This document shows positions 25,701 through 31,718 of a stretch of DNA of 64,000 bases, in pieces. The notes under the pieces are model-generated. The model saw only the letters and a program-made list of their open reading frames with translations. It was not told the origin of the DNA and did not search any database. This DNA comes from Strongylocentrotus droebachiensis (lineage: Eukaryota; Echinodermata; Echinoidea; Camarodonta; Strongylocentrotidae). A program made the translations under genes and the position numbers. Positions within the stretch are counted from its first letter, which is position 1, and each line of letters starts with the position of its first letter. Location of the stretch: positions 1-64,000 of the forward strand of contig JAVYIG010007225.1 in NCBI GenBank assembly GCA_035222895.1. Reading direction: 5' to 3'.

Positions 25701-28479
25701 AAGCGCCGTGATTTATGACCGCGAATCCTTCATGATTCAGCCGCGGACTAAAAACAAACATATTTTTCGGAACAATGTGGCAAGGGGAATCGGCTCTAAC
25801 ATGACAACGGGCAAGATCGGGCAGCCAAATTGGTATCAACTTAAAGCTTAGATATCAGACAAAATGGTGGTATTAAAATATAAGCGGAACTCTGCGGAAA
25901 TTTAAATGTTTCCTCTGGATTTATAAAAAACATGGAAAATTAGTCCAGTTTTCAGTGAATTAACCTTTAATATATCATGAAGATTGTGTTTCTATACATT
26001 TTAACCAATTCATGCAACGAAATGAACTATCAGGAATATGTGAGAGCAATTTCATATCAATAACTTAAGAACTTCATGTTAAATTGAAAGATTTATAAAA
26101 TAAGTCACTTTTGCACTAAAACTGTGAATATGTAGGATTTTGCTGTTTGAAGAAGTAAATTAATACCCTAGTTGTGCTTACCGGAATTAAATATTTTACT
26201 GAGGTATTCCTCAATGTATCGCAGTTCAACTGGTTAAGAAAAGAATTGAAAGAAAAAAATCACCCAAAATGAGTTTTGGCGCACTTTGGTTCCTCCCTGG
26301 CCCACTGTGCGTTGCCATGGTCACGCTGACGAGCGTTGAATCGGCTGTGCGTAAAAGTAAAGAGTACAAATGTGTACCGATTATGCCTAATAATAATCGA
26401 TGGACGTGGGGAGGAAAAGCGCCTGCACATGCAGTGTTGCAAATTCTGGCAAAAAGAAATACCATACATGGAAAGCTTAGGTTTAGGCGGACATTTTGAG
26501 ATTAACATCACTGCGGGAATCGGCCGGAATCCTAATAAACATGCTACTTTTATATTAAAATTGCAATTTTTTCCTTTTTTTGTGAAATTTAATGCTCATT
26601 TTTCCCAAAATGAAGCTTCCATAAATGTGGTCATTGTATTTTCTAATTGGGTTACCAATAGGCAAGAAGTGCACGCAGTATCAAGTTGATTGCTTTTCCC
26701 TTCATAAATTCTCAACACCTATTGTAAAGTTGCCTCTTTTATCATTTTTTGGAGCAACATATAGATTTCCCATGTTCGCAGGGGTATATGACACTTTTAA
26801 AATTTGCTAAATATTAAAATATGGGTGGAAAAATATTCTTTAGAGTGTTTTCTTCCCTAAGCGAATGAAAAAAATATAAAAATTCACATTCGCCAATTTT
26901 GAATTTTGGCACACTTTGAGGCGATTCTGGGCGCCGACCTAATCGAGCGTTCGCCGTCGAGCGATTTAGGTCAAAAATTGAAGCCGCTAGTCAAAGGCTG
27001 CTGAGCGTTCGCCGCCCGGTCCCCGCCCAGTCGCCGCTGGGAGATTAGTCGGTCACTGGGCGGCGAGTTCAAAATCGGTCAGCAACCTTTGACCTAGCGG
27101 CTTTGATTTTTGACCTAAATCGTTTGAAGGCGAACGCTTGATTAGATCGGTGTCCGGGTGGCGAACGCCCGGGAACCGAGCGTATTTTGGCGCCCCGCCG
27201 ATCACCAAGTTTTGCCCAGTTTTGACCTAAAACTGACCGGCGACCGACGGGAAATCGACAGGACACCGCCCAGGCATCGCTGGGGCTCTACAGCCTGCTC
27301 GACTTCTCCAAAAAATCGTTGGGCGATGCCTAAATTCCAGCGGAGACCGAGCAAGCTACTAATTGGTCGATCGCTGCTCTGATTTGTGACCATAGCTTAA
27401 GTCCCTTTAAACTTAATCATCATTTAGGGTTGTGTGCAGAAAGTTATTTTTTACTCAATCTTCGTGTATAGGGTCGTGCGCACCGATGGAAAGCCATTCC
27501 TTTCATGTCTTCTCGCTGGATCTGAAGAAGATGATTTACTAGCCTATACTTCACCCAACCCTTCAGAAGAATGGTTTGATCCAGGTTATTCCAATACATG
27601 GTACATGAAAGACGAGGACAATGATGGGCGAGATGACTATTGCAGGTAAGTTTTCATATTCTCTTTTGTCTCTATTTTTGCATTTATTGTCTAGTGTAAA
27701 ATTTGTGCAATGTACAAACATTTACCATCGAAAATTTGCAATTTTTGCAGTTTCAGATGTCACTTGACAGAGACATAAATGAGGACAGACTGTTGTGACA
27801 TAATGATCCAGTGATTGTTGAAATTTCATTAAATTACATTATTCCAATATTTATCATTGGGGACACTTCTTCTTTTTGAATTTTGTCCAAGAACATCTAA
27901 ATAAAATTTACTATTTAATACTGATAACGCCAATGGTGCAGTTACCTATTTTTTTTTTTTTTTTTTTTTTTTGTCGCCTTATTGGAGCGTTGATCGTAGC
28001 TGTCCTTGGTAACGTTTAACTTATTAATTATCTGCCTTAAAAGACTGCCATGTCACTCGCATCGTTTTCATATTACAAAGTACTATTGATACTTCATAGT
28101 TCCATAAGTTTGTTATAATAATAAATAGTTGCCATGGTAACCAGACTTTGGTGCCCAAAAGGCACTGTCGAACTTTCAAAGACCAGTGCAATGATCTTTA
28201 TAGGCCTACAGAGGTCGATCCGTAAAAGGGCACATACTAAAACAATGATGTCCATCACAATTGGCTATTAAAATGAGTCTGAATAGGAAATGACACCTGC
28301 TACCATTATTTATTATAAATCTTTTTCTTTACAGATGTACTGGTGGTGTGCCCTCTACGTTGGTCGTCTGTATGAAAGCTGGAGCAAATGGATTTGAGGG
28401 ACCTGGCAGTGATTTCTTACCTCCTAACTCCCCAGAGGAATGTCTCTTCCACCAAGCCGATCCTTTCTTTGGCTTCTAA
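269..28479 (+). CDS. Gene A: secreted multi-CUB-like protein with Thr-rich stalk and VCBS-like C-terminus (5' partial)
   Basis: Span of a multi-exon gene; the coding parts are listed separately. Visible domain order: second half of a Y-type CUB-like domain, then three cassettes of linker exon plus split Y CUB, a Thr-rich stalk, two VCBS/FG-GAP-like repeats, stop. Phases agree throughout: linkers are 1-1, CUB first halves 1-0, second halves 0-1, stalk exon 1-2, the next exon 2-2, and the last exon enters in phase 2. No membrane segment or GPI-type tail follows, so the product is probably secreted. CUB-like and VCBS-like domains usually serve extracellular adhesion or recognition. The signal peptide and N-terminal domains must lie upstream of the window. 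Introns hold nested transposons, the longest being 10679-23709. Gene B downstream is a tandem paralogue. The exact gene name is not recognised. Confidence 0.8.
502..762. mobile_element. Fold-back MITE with TAA target duplication
   Basis: 261 bp, nearly palindromic. Its ends carry the inverted motif GCTCCCACTTAG, and TAA flanks it on both sides (499-501 and 763-765). The equivalent introns after 3583 and 6460 lack it and read straight through, which gives a natural empty site. It therefore inserted after the cassette duplications, or was lost precisely from the others. Inner arms include TTCTTGA/TCAAGAA palindromes. Non-coding; superfamily not assigned. Confidence 0.85.
777..960 (+). mobile_element. 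SINE-like body fragment, copy 1
   Basis: Contains CTTTGGCAAG, 'GCCACTCT(A/C)CACCCAGGTG', 'AAATGGGTACCGG' and a 3' 'CTTGGGTAA' block. The same blocks in the same order occur in the tRNA-derived SINE at 23971-24345. The tRNA-like head is not clear here, so this is an old or headless copy. It was duplicated with the cassette (copies at 3655 and 6532). Confidence 0.55.
1390..1422 (+). CDS. Gene A linker exon 1 (GATPEPYIDVQ)
   Basis: 33 nt micro-exon, phase 1-1, acceptor 'CATACAG' and donor GTTAGT. It encodes an 11-residue Pro/acid linker, GATPEPYIDVQ. The same exon with one or two changes occurs at 4266, 7143 and, more diverged, in gene B at 61407 (DVTQPYVDVI). It joins consecutive Y-type CUB domains. 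Splicing was inferred from matching phases and conservation. Confidence 0.75.
1470..1857. mobile_element. TTAA-flanked MITE (AGAGAAGGTTGAGTT family), copy 1
   Basis: 388 bp flanked by TTAA (1466-1469 and 1858-1861). The left end reads AGAGAAGGTTGAGTT; the right end is a degenerate complement. A second copy is at 4346-4731 and a third, in a different intron of gene B, at 51843-52205, where both ends still match as inverted repeats. Non-coding; TTAA targeting resembles piggyBac-type elements. Confidence 0.75.
2056..2228 (+). CDS. Gene A, Y-type CUB first half (copy 1)
   Basis: 173 nt, phase 1 to 0, acceptor 'CATACAG', donor GTTGGT. It encodes GSNVSMSSGDTYYIAS... through ...FLPEPTCQLSIVFQDF to DRHK. 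The 'G.YY.IAS...Y..N.YP' block and the W-x-F-x-LP stretch are the start of a CUB fold. The only Cys is the one in the PxPTC strand; the usual N-terminal CUB cysteine pair is absent. Between this copy and 4931 three codons differ (W/Y, Q/K, N/K) and none is silent. Confidence 0.85.
2430..2660 (+). mobile_element. LINE 3'-end relic, copy 1
   Basis: One frame reads 'AFHACAPRLWNELP', the C-terminal 'aPkLWNsLP' motif of CR1/L2-like reverse transcriptase ORFs. A typical tail follows: 'AAGCGCTGTGAAA...AGAGCGCTATAGAAATGAC'. Broken by frame changes and stops. Present again in the duplicated intron at 5300. Confidence 0.65.
3412..3583 (+). CDS. Gene A, Y-type CUB second half (cassette copy 2)
   Basis: 172 nt, phase 0 to 1, acceptor 'ACTTTACAG', donor GTAAGT. 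Same product as 269-440 except V/L and a changed loop, here FRTDYDTDYRGFKAYIS. Against copy 3 (6289) there are eight base differences in seven codons, all amino-acid changing. The surrounding intron differs by only a few percent, so these are recent duplicates. Confidence 0.85.
3655..3825 (+). mobile_element. SINE-like body fragment, copy 2
   Basis: Duplicated counterpart of 777-960, carrying the same 'CTTTGGCAAG' and 'CCACCCAGGTG' blocks. It sits in the intron between the CUB second half and the next linker exon. Confidence 0.5.
4266..4298 (+). CDS. Gene A linker exon 2 (GATPGPYIDAQ)
   Basis: 33 nt, phase 1-1, same splice context as 1390. It encodes GATPGPYIDAQ; two residues differ from linker 1 (E/G and V/A), again both replacements. 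Confidence 0.75.
4346..4731. mobile_element. TTAA-flanked MITE, copy 2
   Basis: 386 bp, TTAA at 4342-4345 and 4732-4735. Duplicate of 1470-1857, carried along by the cassette duplication. The third cassette (after 7175) loses similarity right after 'GGAGATTAA', exactly at this element's insertion point. Confidence 0.75.
4931..5103 (+). CDS. Gene A, Y-type CUB first half (copy 2)
   Basis: 173 nt, phase 1 to 0. Near copy of 2056-2228, with Y for W after NNYPR and FKIKKDRHK for FQIKNDRHK at the end. The two variable spots match those that differ in gene B Y7 (62255). Donor GTTGGT follows HK. Confidence 0.85.
5300..5545 (+). mobile_element. LINE 3'-end relic, copy 2
   Basis: Duplicate of 2430-2660 with small changes; ends with the same 'GAGCGCTATAGAAATGACTAAA' tail. 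No intact frame. Confidence 0.6.
6289..6460 (+). CDS. Gene A, Y-type CUB second half (cassette copy 3)
   Basis: 172 nt, phase 0 to 1, acceptor 'CTTTATAG', donor GTAAGT. It differs from copy 2 by D/N, G/R, R/H and then Y/H, D/S, D/N, Y/S in the loop FRTDHSTNSRGFKAY. No silent difference is present. Confidence 0.85.
6532..6700 (+). mobile_element. SINE-like body fragment, copy 3
   Basis: Third duplicated copy of the fragment at 777-960, with the same internal blocks and a few substitutions. Confidence 0.5.
7143..7175 (+). CDS. Gene A linker exon 3 (GATPGPYIDVQ)
   Basis: 33 nt, phase 1-1, acceptor 'CATACAG', donor GTTAGT. It encodes GATPGPYIDVQ. It leads into a more diverged Y CUB (exon 9013) after a long intron full of GA repeats. 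Confidence 0.72.
7510..7672. repeat. Poly-C tract followed by GA microsatellite
   Basis: A run of C at about 7518-7532 is followed by (GA)n with GG interruptions from about 7556 to 7672. Simple sequence inside the gene A intron. Confidence 0.9.
7900..8022. repeat. Inverted repeat with GTGACGTCAC arms
   Basis: Left arm 'TGTGACGTCACACAC' and right arm 'GTGTGTGACGTCAC' lie about 75 bp apart. It is possibly a small fold-back element in intron 7176-9012. No target duplication was identified. GTGACGTCAC contains a CRE-like TGACGTCA, which may be incidental. Confidence 0.5.
8373..8422 (+). pseudogene. Truncated Y CUB exon copy a
   Basis: Has a consensus acceptor ('TTTTTGTACAG') and begins like exon 9013, with SLYFIASPNYAL, but reaches TGA at 8420-8422 and then diverges ('GTGAGGTAGC'). 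About 17 codons remain, and four residues (DGGR) are missing relative to copies b and c. Confidence 0.7.
8589..8653 (+). pseudogene. Truncated Y CUB exon copy b
   Basis: Acceptor 'TTGTACAG' is intact. Reads GGNISLSDGGGYTIASPNYA then L and TGA (8651-8653). The same break point is followed by 'GGTAGCAAAAATG'. Confidence 0.7.
8817..8881 (+). pseudogene. Truncated Y CUB exon copy c
   Basis: Reads GGNISLSDGGRYSIASPNYP then L and TGA (8879-8881). Of the three truncated copies it is closest to the intact exon at 9013. Confidence 0.7.
9013..9185 (+). CDS. Gene A, Y-type CUB first half (diverged cassette 4)
   Basis: 173 nt, phase 1 to 0, acceptor 'TTTTTGTACAG', donor GTCAGT. It encodes GGNISLSDWGRYSIASPNYS through HPRCQLNITFQDFRTETNLDK. 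Same length and single Cys position as the other Y exons but only moderately similar. Full-length, unlike the three truncated copies just upstream. Confidence 0.85.
9713..10482. mobile_element. ~770 bp DNA element with ~200 bp inverted ends
   Basis: The left end 'CCCAAGTCCACTCCAAAAAT' is the inverse of the right end 'ATTTTTGGAGTGGACTTGCC'. Both arms contain the complementary 'TTGAGCAAAATCCGATAACT' region and 'AAAGTTATGAATT'. A half copy lies at 47405-47612. The right end stops about 36 bp before the exon at 10519. No transposase frame seen, so probably non-autonomous. Confidence 0.75.
10519..10678 (+). CDS. Gene A, Y-type CUB second half (cassette 4)
   Basis: 160 nt, phase 0 to 1, acceptor 'AAATCTCAG', donor GTAGGA. 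It encodes VYISTQDRERVYSGAAIPDP, then VVIRFTSDSRTEFKGFRANLSAQCEEG. The canonical 'IRFTSD...GFRA' end of a CUB domain is present with the final Cys. It splices across about 13 kb to the stalk exon at 23710 (phase 1 on both sides). Confidence 0.85.
10679..11795. other. Intron sequence without recognised gene
   Basis: No supported coding exon. A run of 'ATATAT(T/G)' AT-rich near-repeats lies at about 11270-11460. The open frames here have no family resemblance and no splice or phase support. Confidence 0.5.
11830..14510. repeat. Degenerate GTGCCCCTTTT(N)nGATAA minisatellite with AT-rich middle
   Basis: From 11830 to about 12050 and 13380 to 14510 the sequence repeats an approximately 30 bp motif like 'AAGTGCCCCTTTTCACCTCT' followed by GATAA. 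Between 12050 and 13380 is AT-rich sequence with no coding sign. The same motif, complementary, fills 34140-34860 inside the related element. Confidence 0.75.
14693..18340. mobile_element. 3.65 kb element with long TIRs built of ~160 bp subrepeats
   Basis: Outer ends 'TAGTCAGGTGGCTTAGCG' and its complement at 18323-18340 bound an inverted repeat of roughly 0.8-1 kb per arm. Each arm is an array of ~160 bp units with 'GGTACAGGGCTTCCTTAGGA', a GC-rich 'GGGCGTCGTCC' block and 'AACATTGATTTGTTGTTGTA' (left starts near 14753, 14911, 15073, 15229, 15388, 15635). The interior carries a decayed minus-strand frame. Probably a decayed DNA transposon; superfamily not assigned. Confidence 0.8.
15740..17000 (-). 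pseudogene. Decayed transposon-borne protein (HHEQ-type, unknown function)
   Basis: Broken frames on the minus strand read, in order, 'NPAALRRWMLSGPEMARML', 'HHEQGLASQKSF', 'HSIHDQIKRNSLALF', and 'KVYDDATETFADLAKHPF' with 'VLERLL'. I recognise this set as a protein repeatedly found in repetitive regions of cnidarian and echinoderm genomes, of unknown function; this is from memory and not verified. Frameshifts separate every piece, so it is not functional. It lies inside the TIR element at 14693-18340. Confidence 0.5.
18747..18907. mobile_element. Short palindromic MITE (GGCCCGAATTCACAAAG)
   Basis: 161 bp with ends 'GGCCCGAATTCACAAAG' and its near-perfect complement. The interior repeats 'GGTTTG'/'CAAACC' motifs and an ACGCGT centre. 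Non-coding, in the 13 kb gene A intron. Confidence 0.8.
19262..19540 (+). repeat. Tandem CCCACAAATGTAATAA array (left TIR)
   Basis: More than ten copies of 'CCCACAAATGTAATAA', separated by short variable stretches such as 'CACTTTA'. The mirror array is at 22220-22467. Subterminal repeats of a transposon, plausibly binding sites for its integrase. Confidence 0.85.
21170..21483 (-). pseudogene. Integrase C-terminal fragment (KRBA2/Ginger-like)
   Basis: About 100 codons in one frame on the minus strand include 'NHVNKQKGINWVKELPSYTK', 'LNEDPKKVLGWKSPFEIFF' and a basic tail. The 'ELP...LN..P...LG.SPFE' signature is the end of the retroviral-type integrase core as found in Ginger transposons and KRBA2-like proteins. 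The frame runs into the right TIR and lacks the upstream DDE core, so the copy is defective. Confidence 0.7.
22220..22467 (-). repeat. Tandem TTATTACATTTGTGGG array (right TIR)
   Basis: Inverse of the array at 19262-19540, with about twelve units ending at the terminal 'GAGGGTGTAACA'. A run of C follows directly. Confidence 0.85.
22493..23709. other. Intron end before the stalk exon; no gene seen
   Basis: Contains a CT microsatellite near 23053-23073 and a poly-G run near 23437. No frame with family resemblance. The acceptor for exon 23710 is 'TTCTCTTCTAG'. Confidence 0.5.
23710..23953 (+). CDS. Gene A stalk exon: Thr-rich segment and first VCBS-like strand
   Basis: 244 nt, phase 1 to 2, acceptor 'TTCTCTTCTAG', donor GTAAGT. 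It starts GVSTTTTTRQPNEGTTTTPT and continues Thr/Pro-rich for about 45 residues, with NIT and NRT N-glycosylation sequons: a mucin-like stalk. Then comes 'RGMVQMFRGWVDVQGQGAPN' and DFCR. The 'W.D.....G...D.CR' motif matches VCBS/FG-GAP-like repeats with a Ca-loop-like acidic segment. It splits after the AG of the Arg codon, as does exon 27472. Confidence 0.8.
23971..24345 (+). mobile_element. tRNA-derived SINE
   Basis: The head has a good RNA polymerase III A box (TGGACGAGTGG) and B box (GGTTCAAGTCC) in a tRNA Ser/Leu-like context. A unique body with 'CTTTGGCAAGACC' and 'CCACCCAGGTG' follows, and the tail is 'TGGGTAAATAAGACG' plus TTATTATTATT. It starts only about 18 bp after the splice donor of exon 23710. 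Confidence 0.8.
24375..24438 (+). CDS. Possible alternative terminal exon of gene A, or exon relic
   Basis: A strong acceptor ('CTCTCCTTACAG') is followed by sequence that, entered in phase 2 from exon 23710, restores the Arg codon and reads VLEIDRGFVDPDLIEFKHND then TAA at 24436-24438. The start resembles VVRTDGKPFLS of exon 27472. If used, it would truncate the protein inside the first VCBS-like repeat. It may instead be a decayed duplicate of that exon. Confidence 0.4.
24630..25093. mobile_element. Dispersed repeat (copy 1), interrupted by TTAA element
   Basis: Non-coding. Blocks such as 'TCCCAACCGTTTTTCCATGA', 'TTACTGTTA'-type segments and 'AATTTTTTCAGGATTTTT' (complement) also occur in inverted orientation at 40945-41485. 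The outer end past the inserted element resumes as 'AAGTCCCTTTAA' at about 27400. Probably a MITE with 'GG(T/A)AACATTGTT' ends. Confidence 0.6.
25094..27396. mobile_element. 2.3 kb fold-back element with TTAA target duplication
   Basis: Flanked by TTAA at 25090-25093 and 27397-27400. Ends read 'TATGGTCACAAATCAGAGCA' (left) and its complement at the right. GC-rich arms of about 350 bp contain many 'CGGTCGCCG' motifs, with further internal inverted segments (25470-25945 and 26935-27150). No transposase frame recognised. TTAA targeting fits piggyBac- or Kolobok-type non-autonomous elements. Confidence 0.75.
25470..25945. repeat. Nested palindrome inside the TTAA fold-back
   Basis: Left 'TTATTTTCTATAAATCCATA' through 'GATATCTAAGCTTTAAGTTG' mirrors right 'CAACTTAAAGCTTAGATATC' through 'TCTGGATTTATAAAAAACAT', centred near 25700. 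A second fold-back element apparently inserted or evolved within the first. Confidence 0.7.
27472..27645 (+). CDS. Gene A, VCBS-like exon 2
   Basis: 174 nt, phase 2-2, acceptor 'CGTGTATAG', donor GTAAGT. After completing Arg it encodes VVRTDGKPFLSCLLAGSEED, a loop with an NPSEEWFDPGYSNTW stretch, then MKDEDNDGRDDYCR. DEDNDGRDD looks like a Ca-binding D.D.DG loop. Each repeat runs D-x-CR, about 10 residues, then x-C-x-x-AG; here 'LSCLLAG' closes repeat 1 and 'DDYCR' opens repeat 2. Confidence 0.8.
28335..28479 (+). CDS. Gene A terminal coding exon
   Basis: 145 nt with stop TAA at 28477-28479, acceptor 'TTCTTTACAG', entered in phase 2. It encodes CTGGVPSTLVVCMKAGANGF, a 'PGSDFLPPNSPEECLF' segment and the end HQADPFFGF. 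'LVVCMKAG' matches 'LSCLLAG' in the previous exon, so it is the second half of VCBS-like repeat 2. There is no hydrophobic tail, so the protein is not membrane-anchored at this end. Confidence 0.8.
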
Positions 28480-28900
28480 TCGTCTCCTCATCGATCCAAT
28501 GCTAACATTGTTGGTATATTGGATCTGATAACGAACTGAAAATTGCAAGCATTAAATGCGATAAAGAACGAAAGTGATTGCCCTACAGGAAAGCACTGTA
28601 CGGGTTTATCTTCTTTACCTCTAATCAATATTGAAAGGAATCGGGGAGGGGTTCACCGTGCAATCCCTCCCCTCCCCCCCCCCCCCCCCACACACATATA
28701 CTCCTACCTTGAGTATACATGTATATACAGACAATTCGTCAGTTGTATTAAATTTCTATCACATGAAAAACAAGATTATGCGACATTATGATGCATCAAC
28801 ATGTTACATGTCAATATACTTTAGACTACTGATAATAAGATGTTTATGAAACGCGCGATTAGAATAAAGGCTTTATACTGACACAAAACGATTTGATATC
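28480..28900 (+). terminator. Gene A 3' UTR and polyadenylation signal
   Basis: Non-coding after the stop, with a poly-C run near 28676. AATAAA at 28863-28868 is the first canonical signal downstream; others overlap in 'AATAAAATAAA' near 28962. Cleavage likely lies about 10-30 bases after whichever is used. Confidence 0.5.
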
Positions 28901-29149
28901 ATTGTCTGAATGTGATGCAAGTCATTTAAGCTATGAAAAGAAAGGACTTATTGAACTCAGAATAAAATAAATGAACAATTATACACTAGATTAAAATGAC
29001 AGTTTTCAGGTAGGCCTATATAATGGCTCAAACAGTTCCATCTAATGCGAAATTTGAGAAAGAAAGAAAGATCCGATGCTGTGAGAAATGATCGGGAGCC
29101 AGACCGATATATATATAGAGAGAGATACAGTGAAAGAGATAGAGAGAGC

Positions 29150-29159
29150 GAGAGAAGGG

Positions 29160-29192
<33 letters not shown>

Positions 29193-29430
29193 GTAGATAG
29201 GGAGGGAGAGAGGGGGAGAGAGAGAGGGGGAGAGAGGGAGGGGGTGAGAGAGTGAGGTAGATAGGGAGGGAGAGAGAGAAAGAGAGAGTGAGGTAGATAG
29301 GGAGGGAGGGAGAGAGAGAGAGAAAGAGAGAGAGGGGGTGAGAGAGAGAGCGGTAGATAGGGAGGGAGAGAGAGAGAGAGAGAGAGAGAGTGGGAGACGG
29401 GTAAATTGGAGCTCAGTGGAGAGAGAGGGG
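29150..29430. repeat. GA-rich minisatellite
   Basis: (GA)n interspersed with the recurring unit 'GGTAGATAGGGAGGGAGAGA'. On the minus strand it gives a spurious Ser/Leu/Pro reading frame. Confidence 0.9.
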
Positions 29431-29648
29431 GAGACGGGGTGGTTCTTGTTAAGAGTGAACATAATCCTGTGAAAAGGTTTTACACTTTAATTGTAATACT
29501 ATTTTTTATCATAGAACCGTGTTTTAAAACAGTATTTTGAAGCATAAATATCAAATAGAAGTTTTAATGGGGTTTTTCTTTTTTTCTCCAATAAAACGAG
29601 CCTCATCTTTGCTAAATCAAAGGACATCCCATTGCCCCATCAGGATCG

Positions 29649-31718
29649 ATGGCCAACTCGGTTTCATTTGAATCAAGTGAACACTTAATACGTAATTTCC
29701 CACATGAACAAATACAGTATTTTCAAAGTGATCTTATTAAGGAGAATTGGTCTTATGTTTACACTTGTGATAATTCAGAAGAAGCCTACAATTTGTTCAT
29801 ACATCGGTTTACTATTATATTTGATAGACACTTTCCTTTGGTTAAGAAGAAATGTAATAAACGTATTCGTAAGCCCTGGATTAATAAATATATTTTGCGT
29901 TCCATAAATAAGAAAAATCATTTATATAAACATTTTATTAATAATAAGAATGTGGTAAATGAGAATAAGTATAAGAAACAAAGGAACAAAGTTAATAATT
30001 TGATAAAGAATGCTAAGAAAAAGCACTTTTGTAATAAATTAAATCAATATAAGTATGATGCAAAAAAAACGTGGACTGTTATTAATTCATTGTTAAATAA
30101 GCCCAAACATCCTCTCCCACAATATTTTATATGTGATGGTAAACGTGTAGATGACGGTGAATGTATAGCTACTGAATTTAATACATATTTTGTTAACTGT
30201 TGTAAGGACGCAGCTGAAACGTTATCATCATCTACTCCTGGTACTATGTTTAATCAATATCTTCATGAATATTTTCCTAACTCTATGTTTTTTATTCCAA
30301 TTTCTGTACATGAACTTATACAAATCTCTAAGTCATTGAAGAATAGTAACGCATGTGGATATGATAATTTGAGTAATAGTTTACTGAAACAAGTAATATA
30401 TTATATTGTTGATCCTTTGGTTCATATTTTTAATATTTCCTTAAAATCAGGTATTGTACCGGATAAATTGAAAATTGCTAAAATTCCCCCTGTATATAAG
30501 AAGAATGATCCACATACATTTAATAATTATAGACCAATTTCAGTTTTACCCAGTATATCTAAATTACTTGAAAAGTGCATATATAGTCGACTATATTCAT
30601 TTTGTTTGAAAAATAATATTCTTATTGATTCACAGTATGGATTCAGAAAAAATCATTCTACTTCTCACGCTCTAATTGAATTACGAGATAAAGTTCTTTC
30701 TGCAATCAATAATAATACATTTGCTATAGGGGTATTTATGGACCTGTCAAAGGCTTTTGACATAGTTAATCATGAAATATTATTATCAAAATTACAATAT
30801 TATGGAATTAGAGGAGTGCCCTTACAATGGTTTAAAAATTATCTTAACAATAGGGTCCAATATGTAATGTATAACAATAATTGTTCAGATGTATCTTGTA
30901 TTACTCACGGTGTACCCCAAGGGTTACTCCTTGGCCCCCTATTATTTTTGCTATATATAAATGACATTAAGAAAGCTTCTGATAAATTTGAATATATTAT
31001 GTATGCAGACGATACTAATTTAATTTATACGCAGCAAAATATTGTTGATTTAGAAAGTAATATAAACGATGAATTAGAAAAGATTTCTTTATGGTTTAAA
31101 TCAAATAGACTATTGATAAACCTTAGTAAAACAAATTGTGTAACATTCCATAATAAGACTTGTAAAATAGCCAATACATTAAGTGGTCTCACTCTAAAAA
31201 TTGATAATATTCCGTTACTTAAGAGTGATACTGTTAATTTCCTTGGTGTACGTATAAGTAGTAATATGCATTGGGATACACACATAGATTATTTAATAGG
31301 TAAAGTTTCTAAATGTATTGGTATACTCTATAGATTGAAAGATACAATTCCTGCATCCTCTTTGATACTGTTATATAATGCATTTATGATGTCACATTTA
31401 TTGTATTGTATTGTTGTATGGGGTAATAGTAATCACACAAAATTGGATAAATTATTTAAACTACAAAAGAAAGCCCTTAGGATATGCTTAGGCTGTCACT
31501 ATCGTACTCACTCTGCCCCACTGTTTATGAAATTGAAAACACTGAATATATTTGACTTATATTTTTACTCAATTGCCCTGCTTGGATTCTTTTATTTTCA
31601 AAATATACTACCGCAAAATATGTCTAAAATGTTCACTTTAAATAATGATGTTCATAATTATAATACTCGTGGGCGAGACTCTTTTCATTTTGGCCAGTTA
31701 AGACAAATATATATTTGA
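29649..31718 (+). CDS. LINE ORF2 fragment: non-LTR reverse transcriptase (CR1/Jockey-like)
   Basis: 689 codons. A basic linker (residues about 70-140) precedes the RT fold: 'KIPPVYKKNDPHTFNNYRPI', 'MDLSKAFDIVNH' with Asp365 and Asp371, 'GVPQG' at 421-425 and the catalytic YADD at 452-455. Thumb and C-terminal region follow ('SLWFKSNRLLINLSKTNCVT', 'FLGVRISSNMHWDTHIDYL'). The usual GVPQGSILGP reads GVPQGLLLGP here. The first ATG is probably not a natural start because the endonuclease is missing. Low-GC codon use differs from genes A and B. The stop at 31716-31718 is premature (see next entry). Confidence 0.85.
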   Translation: MANSVSFESSEHLIRNFPHEQIQYFQSDLIKENWSYVYTCDNSEEAYNLFIHRFTIIFDRHFPLVKKKCNKRIRKPWINKYILRSINKKNHLYKHFINNKNVVNENKYKKQRNKVNNLIKNAKKKHFCNKLNQYKYDAKKTWTVINSLLNKPKHPLPQYFICDGKRVDDGECIATEFNTYFVNCCKDAAETLSSSTPGTMFNQYLHEYFPNSMFFIPISVHELIQISKSLKNSNACGYDNLSNSLLKQVIYYIVDPLVHIFNISLKSGIVPDKLKIAKIPPVYKKNDPHTFNNYRPISVLPSISKLLEKCIYSRLYSFCLKNNILIDSQYGFRKNHSTSHALIELRDKVLSAINNNTFAIGVFMDLSKAFDIVNHEILLSKLQYYGIRGVPLQWFKNYLNNRVQYVMYNNNCSDVSCITHGVPQGLLLGPLLFLLYINDIKKASDKFEYIMYADDTNLIYTQQNIVDLESNINDELEKISLWFKSNRLLINLSKTNCVTFHNKTCKIANTLSGLTLKIDNIPLLKSDTVNFLGVRISSNMHWDTHIDYLIGKVSKCIGILYRLKDTIPASSLILLYNAFMMSHLLYCIVVWGNSNHTKLDKLFKLQKKALRICLGCHYRTHSAPLFMKLKTLNIFDLYFYSIALLGFFYFQNILPQNMSKMFTLNNDVHNYNTRGRDSFHFGQLRQIYI

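Noticed and set aside
29028-29462. 144-codon minus-strand frame rich in Ser and Leu
   Set aside because: It is the translation of a GA minisatellite.
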